Shown one piece after another: positions 15,944 to 19,355 of a stretch of DNA of 19,355 bases; within the stretch, counting starts at the first letter, position 1; each line of letters opens with the position of its first letter. The translations under genes and the position numbers were made by a program. The notes beneath the pieces are model-generated. The model saw only the letters and a program-made list of their open reading frames with translations, was not told where the DNA came from and did no database searches. Source of the DNA: Alphaproteobacteria bacterium (GTDB lineage: Bacteria > Pseudomonadota > Alphaproteobacteria > Sphingomonadales > Emcibacteraceae); assembly GCA_030432815.1 (NCBI GenBank), contig JAUILB010000013.1:1-19355 (forward strand). The letters run 5' to 3'.

Positions 15944-16583
15944 TTTTTTCTCCTTTTAAGTTCTGATTCTCTTTTTCCGGTGATGCAAACAAAAGCTTCA
16001 GATACCTCAATAAATGCTCGATGCTTTCCGCTGCTATATCCGGACCACCCTTAGCTTTAGCAAGAATGAAGGCGCCCTGAAGTACGGCCTGTGTATGAAG
16101 CGCAAGTGACTTGGCTGTCCAGTCTGACATAACATTTCGTTCTTTCATTGCTGCTTCAATATCATGCTCAAGTGTTGCGGCATGCTTGCTAATGCTTCTG
16201 TCACACGCATCACGAATGCTCGGGGCGGTTTCATAAATTTCCTGAACCATCGTTCCAACAAGACATGTGAATTCCGGCACACTGCCCTGCAAAAGTGACT
16301 TGCGGTAGGTAATATAACCAAAAACCCTTTCAAACGGATCGCCATAATCATGATACGGAGCATTTGCGAATAAAACTCCAGTTATGTCGGACCAGTATTC
16401 CGCCGCCGCAACACCAAGTTCTTCTTTACTTTTAAAATGATGGAAAAAAGCACCCTTTGTAACACCTGCTGTCGCGCAAAGCTCATCAACCGTAGTCGCA
16501 GAATATCCCTTGGTGCGAATAATCATAAGGCTGGCATCAAGCAGTTTAGATTTTGCATTAGTTTTTATGGTTAGCCCTGGCAT
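15936..16583 (-). CDS. TetR family transcriptional repressor
   Basis: A 215-residue repressor. The N-terminal helix-turn-helix is typical (SATTVDELCATAGVTKGAFF followed by HHFKSKEEL, about 28-56); the rest is the all-helical ligand-binding and dimer domain, with cysteines that could sense electrophiles. The frame can be extended to a TTG at 16613, but I chose ATG 16583: it has AAGGAG six bases upstream, and the longer start would lie inside the operator and -10 box. It is first in a TetR - SRPBCC - GST operon, and its own promoter carries the palindromic operator, so it should repress the whole operon until an inducer (perhaps a GST substrate) binds. Confidence 0.93.
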   Translation of the reverse strand: MPGLTIKTNAKSKLLDASLMIIRTKGYSATTVDELCATAGVTKGAFFHHFKSKEELGVAAAEYWSDITGVLFANAPYHDYGDPFERVFGYITYRKSLLQGSVPEFTCLVGTMVQEIYETAPSIRDACDRSISKHAATLEHDIEAAMKERNVMSDWTAKSLALHTQAVLQGAFILAKAKGGPDIAAESIEHLLRYLKLLFASPEKENQNLKGEKNA

Positions 16584-16603
16584 TAAATTCTCCTTATGAA
16601 TTT

Positions 16604-16632
16604 TACATACCAACTGGTTGGTATGTTGTCAA
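16604..16632 (-). promoter_or_regulatory. Promoter of the TetR operon
   Basis: On the minus strand a perfect -35 TTGACA (16632-16627) is followed by 17 bases and a weak -10 TATGTA (16609-16604). The transcript would start about 10 bases before the AAGGAG of tetR. The spacer is filled by the operator palindrome, so bound repressor would exclude RNA polymerase. Confidence 0.7.
16605..16626. promoter_or_regulatory. TetR operator, perfect inverted repeat
   Basis: Arms ACATACCAAC and GTTGGTATGT (10 bases each) are exact reverse complements around a two-base centre (TG). The dyad sits in the promoter spacer and into the -10 box of the adjacent tetR gene, where an autoregulating TetR dimer normally binds. 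Confidence 0.85.
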
Positions 16633-16948
16633 GTAACATCGTTCTATTTAAAAATCAAATGTTAATAATGATATAGATATGACACCCACATGGATAAGCA
16701 AATGAAACACAGGATAACAACTAGCAGCGGTATTGGGCGGCGATGGGCCCGCCGCCCTGACTCTTTATTTCCTAAATGTCTTTATGACTAGATACATTGT
16801 TTAATATTTAAGAATTTAAATAGAGCAATTTTACTCTTCAGATTGGCAGAAATCATTAATCAATTAATTGCCCTCAGGGCTATTATTAAATTTACCCCAT
16901 GCCTTGGAAAAAAGTATATTGCAGTAAACAAAACTGAGAGGGGAAGCA
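16633..16948. other. Gap between the TetR promoter and the serine hydrolase gene
   Basis: About 315 A+T-rich bases. It holds a GC-rich hairpin at 16735-16757, a 33-codon reading frame without a Shine-Dalgarno (16690-16791), and a small perfect dyad GCCCT-C-AGGGC at 16870-16880. The dyad lies about 70 bases before the serine hydrolase ATG and may be part of that gene's control region. No confident -35/-10 pair for the serine hydrolase gene was found. Confidence 0.45.
16735..16757 (+). terminator. GC-rich stem-loop in an AT-rich gap (possible terminator or small-RNA end)
   Basis: GGGCGGCG and CGCCGCCC pair over 8 bp around a seven-base loop (ATGGGCC). On the plus strand it is followed by TGACTCTTTATTTCC, a T-rich but interrupted tail. 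No annotated plus-strand gene ends here, so it could close a small transcript, insulate the serine hydrolase from upstream reads, or be a stray repeat. Confidence 0.35.
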
Positions 16949-18193
16949 ATGAGCCGGGGAATATTATTATTTTTGGTGTGTTTGTCACTTAGTATCACTT
17001 CGAAAGTTTGTGCTCAGGAGACTTACATACAATTAGACAACTACCTATCTAGCGCAATTGATTATAAAAATAATCCCGGCATTGTAGCCATGGCTTCCGA
17101 CAAAAATGGTTTATTTTATAGTAGTGCTTTTGGAATGGCCGATATTGCAACTGAGCGTGAAATTACCCAGGACACCCTTATTCGTATTGCATCCATGTCA
17201 AAACCAATTACCACAGTTGCCGCTATGCAACTGGTTGAGAGAGGTATTATTGAGCTTGATGTTCCTGTTGAAAACTATTTACCAGAATTCTCAAGACTTC
17301 AGGTTCTAGATGGATTTAATGATGAAGGAAGACCAATATTAAGAAAACCCACTTCAGAAGTAACATTACGTCAATTGCTTAGCCATACAGCAGGGTTTGT
17401 CTATACATTTTCCAATGAAAAAGCCTTACGGTTAAGTGGGATTGAGGATAGCGGCATTGATATTGCCAAAGGGACAGATCTGATCAATGTACCACTTGGA
17501 TATGATCCCGGTACAATTTGGGAATATGGTGTGGGCGTTGACTGGGCCGGAATACTGATTGAACGGATGACAAATCAGACATTGGAAGATTATTTCTTTG
17601 AACATATTTTTAGTCCCCTCAATATGACAAACACCCGTTTTGACCTTAATCCAACACAGATTGATAGTCTCGCGACTCTCTACATAAAGGATAAGGGTGG
17701 AAAAGTTAGTGCTTTGGGACCATGGCAAAATGATCCGTTCCAATCTGGTGGCAGCGGCCTTGTTTCAACTGCCAATGAATATATGCGGTTCTTACGTATG
17801 CTCCTGAATGGAGGAGAGTATGAAGGAAAACGCATATTGAAGGCTGAAACGATAGATCTAATGGAACAGAATAATATAGGCACGCTTAATGTGCGCCCGG
17901 TCTTGCATTCTTATATGCAGGATAGAAGCCGTGATATAAAATTTTTTGAACATTCAAATGCAAAATTTGGCCTGGGCTTTTTGATTAATGAAGATGAAAT
18001 CAATAATGCTCGGGCAGCTGCTAGTCTGACATGGGGTGGGCTTTACAATACATTTTTCTGGATAGATCCGAAGAATGAAATCTGCGCTGTATTCATTACA
18101 CAGATATTACCATTTTTTGATCCAGAAACTATCGATGTTTATAAAAATTTCGAAAAACTGATTTATCAATCACATAAAATAAAAGGGAAATAA
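16949..18193 (+). CDS. Exported serine hydrolase, beta-lactamase/esterase family (class C fold)
   Basis: A 414-residue protein with a signal peptide (MSRGILLFLVCLSL then ITSKVCA, cut probable after Ala22), so it acts in the periplasm or outside. It has the class C beta-lactamase/family VIII esterase fold: nucleophile S82 and K85 in ASMSKPITTVAAMQL, the catalytic tyrosine motif WEYGVGVDWAG (Y193), LLSHTAGF at 143-150, SGGSGLVSTANEY at 266-278 and WGG at 362-364 where beta-lactamases have KTG. Y-G-V instead of Y-x-N and WGG instead of KTG point to an esterase or peptidase-like activity rather than true beta-lactam resistance. The Shine-Dalgarno GAGAGGGG precedes the ATG. One base separates it from a second exported protein, so they are co-expressed. 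Confidence 0.9.
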   Translation: MSRGILLFLVCLSLSITSKVCAQETYIQLDNYLSSAIDYKNNPGIVAMASDKNGLFYSSAFGMADIATEREITQDTLIRIASMSKPITTVAAMQLVERGIIELDVPVENYLPEFSRLQVLDGFNDEGRPILRKPTSEVTLRQLLSHTAGFVYTFSNEKALRLSGIEDSGIDIAKGTDLINVPLGYDPGTIWEYGVGVDWAGILIERMTNQTLEDYFFEHIFSPLNMTNTRFDLNPTQIDSLATLYIKDKGGKVSALGPWQNDPFQSGGSGLVSTANEYMRFLRMLLNGGEYEGKRILKAETIDLMEQNNIGTLNVRPVLHSYMQDRSRDIKFFEHSNAKFGLGFLINEDEINNARAAASLTWGGLYNTFFWIDPKNEICAVFITQILPFFDPETIDVYKNFEKLIYQSHKIKGK

Positions 18194-18194
18194 A

Positions 18195-18662
18195 ATGGCA
18201 AGACTATGCACAAAATATAAAATGCTGATCACTATGTTGATGATGTTTGCATGTGCTCCTTCCGCCTTTGCAGATGATAAGGAAGATGTTCTTAATGTGG
18301 TTATGAAATGGGCGTCCCTTGAAAATGATTTAAAGGCGCAGTCTGAGCTGGTTACTGACGATCGAATACAGGTTTTTGAAATGTGGCGCCGCGCTGATCA
18401 GGATCAGAATATGAAAGTACAGCTTGCCCAAAGAGAAGCTATTTTAAAGCTGGACCCTGACTGGAAAGTCATTGTCAGTATTGAAGCACCTATAGTCCGA
18501 ATTTATGACGGTGATGCTGCTGTTGTCAGTTTCAAAAGAATGTATGAAGTTATCCCTGGAAATGCACCACCAAGGCCAATGTTTCAAACGTATATTTCCA
18601 TGACCCTGATTAAGGAAAATAACGAATGGAAAATAGCCCATATGCATGGTTCTGCAGCATAA
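18195..18662 (+). CDS. Exported NTF2/SnoaL-like protein
   Basis: A 155-residue protein with a signal peptide ending PSAFA (cut after Ala26). The mature part, about 129 residues, resembles the NTF2-like/SnoaL cone fold: a helical start (KEDVLNVVMKWASLENDLKAQSELV), then beta strands IEAPIVRIYDGDAAVVSFKR and FQTYISMTLIKENNEWKIAHM. These folds bind small molecules or act as simple enzymes; no catalytic set stands out. An AAGGGA Shine-Dalgarno lies inside the end of the serine hydrolase gene, whose stop is one base upstream, so the two are translated together and probably meet the same substrate outside the cytoplasm. Confidence 0.8.
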   Translation: MARLCTKYKMLITMLMMFACAPSAFADDKEDVLNVVMKWASLENDLKAQSELVTDDRIQVFEMWRRADQDQNMKVQLAQREAILKLDPDWKVIVSIEAPIVRIYDGDAAVVSFKRMYEVIPGNAPPRPMFQTYISMTLIKENNEWKIAHMHGSAA

Positions 18663-18714
18663 ATTCTACTTTTAGTGAAAATGAGAATTAGTTTTGTTGA
18701 TATGAAGTGCAACC

Positions 18715-18739
18715 AAAAAAGGCGGCTATAGGCCGCCTT
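18715..18739 (-). terminator. Intrinsic terminator of lpd
   Basis: AAGGCGGC and GCCGCCTT form an 8-bp stem around a five-base loop. Read on the minus strand the stem is followed by a run of T's (the A-run 18715-18720 on the plus strand). It lies 22 bases after the lpd stop and also faces the end of the NTF2-like gene. Confidence 0.85.
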
Positions 18740-18761
18740 CTAAATTCTCTATAAATCTCTA

Positions 18762-19355
18762 TCACATATGGATTGGTGAGCCACCCGCGGCCATGGCGGC
18801 TTCCTTGACAGCTTCGGCTTCTGTGGGATGTGCATGACAGGTATAGGCAACGTCTTCAGCGGTAAGGCCTTTTTCAATCGCCAGTGTTACTTCGGCAATC
18901 ATGTTACCGGCATCAGCACCGATGATATGTGCGCCTAGCACTTTATCATTTTCCTGAGAGGATAGTATTTTTACAAAACCGTCTGTCTGGCTGTTGGCCT
19001 TGGCACGGCTGTTGGCGGTGAAGGGAAATTTCCCAACATTATAAGCCACCCCAGCTTCTTTAAGTTGTTCTTCGGTACGGCCAACGCTTGCCACTTCAGG
19101 CATCGTATATATCACACCGGGGATCGCATCATAATTCACATGCCCGGCATAACCTGCAATGATTTCCGCAACGGCAATACCTTCATCTTCGGCTTTATGG
19201 GCAAGCATGGCGCCACGCACCACATCGCCGATAGCATAAATGCCCTTTACGTTGGTTTCAAAATGATCGTTAATATCGACCTGACCACGGTCCGTCATAT
19301 TGACACCGGCTTTATCAAGATCAAGTCCTTCCGTATAAGGACGACGTCCAACGGA
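18762..19355 (-). CDS. lpd: Dihydrolipoamide dehydrogenase (C-terminal part; runs off the right edge)
   Basis: E3 component of pyruvate and 2-oxoglutarate dehydrogenase complexes, a homodimeric FAD enzyme that re-oxidises lipoyl groups with NAD+. The minus-strand frame is open from the window edge: 197 of about 465 residues are present. It contains SVGRRPYTEGLDLDKAG, the FAD-binding AIGDVVRGAMLAHKAEDEG, the dimer domain (IPGVIYTMPEVASVGRTEEQ) and the catalytic His-Glu pair in HAHPTEAEAVKEAAM. It ends SPIHM. A strong terminator directly follows, so lpd is the last gene of its operon. The upstream part, with the redox-active disulfide, lies outside the window. Confidence 0.97.
   Translation of the reverse strand, partial: SVGRRPYTEGLDLDKAGVNMTDRGQVDINDHFETNVKGIYAIGDVVRGAMLAHKAEDEGIAVAEIIAGYAGHVNYDAIPGVIYTMPEVASVGRTEEQLKEAGVAYNVGKFPFTANSRAKANSQTDGFVKILSSQENDKVLGAHIIGADAGNMIAEVTLAIEKGLTAEDVAYTCHAHPTEAEAVKEAAMAAGGSPIHM

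Noticed and set aside
16584..16613. Longer start for TetR (TTG 16613)
   Set aside because: It falls within the operator and upstream of the likely transcript start; ATG 16583 has AAGGAG.
16949..18193. AmpC-type beta-lactamase giving antibiotic resistance
   Set aside because: Y-G-V replaces Y-x-N and WGG replaces KTG, so an esterase-like role is more likely; no ampR is nearby.

Overview
This window looks like a chromosomal segment from an alphaproteobacterium with a moderately low G+C content. I infer the class from gene content and order: an ATP synthase delta-alpha pair close to priA, and a transaldolase - DUF484 - xerC run beside it. The core proteins (AtpA, PriA, XerC, dihydrolipoamide dehydrogenase) also read as alphaproteobacterial. 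I cannot name a genus. I see no tRNA, rRNA, CRISPR array, IS element or prophage.

Layout. (1) 1-1770, minus: the start of an ATP synthase F1 operon, atpH then atpA with a TAATG junction; atpA runs off the left edge. (2) 2153-3874, plus: an asparagine-synthetase-like ATP-PPase without the glutaminase cysteine, sitting between atpH and priA. (3) 3871-6057, minus: priA, convergent with the previous gene; the two stop codons share the four bases TTAA. (4) 6190-8486, plus: a tight run of transaldolase, DUF484 protein and XerC, with xerC starting inside the DUF484 gene. (5) 8606-12397, plus: a four-gene operon with a family 3 periplasmic binding protein, one permease, one ATPase and an MmgE/PrpD-family enzyme. 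It reads as an import-and-catabolise unit for an unidentified, amino-acid-like or polycarboxylate substrate. (6) 12421-14504, minus: a GNAT acetyltransferase followed by a TPR-sulfotransferase fusion. (7) 14828-16583, minus: a TetR - SRPBCC - GST operon. A perfect 10-2-10 inverted repeat fills the spacer between its -35 and -10 boxes, a clear autorepressor design. (8) 16949-18662, plus: an exported serine hydrolase of the beta-lactamase/esterase type, then a small exported NTF2-like protein. (9) 18762-19355, minus: the C-terminal third of dihydrolipoamide dehydrogenase, with a stem-loop plus T-run terminator just downstream.

Regions 1, 3, 4 and 9 are housekeeping (energy, replication restart, chromosome dimer resolution, 2-oxoacid dehydrogenases). 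Regions 2 and 5-8 are accessory: uptake and breakdown of a small molecule, chemical-stress response, and exported hydrolysis. The least understood parts are the glutaminase-less synthetase, the ABC/MmgE-PrpD operon, the ligand of the TetR operon, and a GC-rich hairpin in the AT-rich gap before the serine hydrolase.
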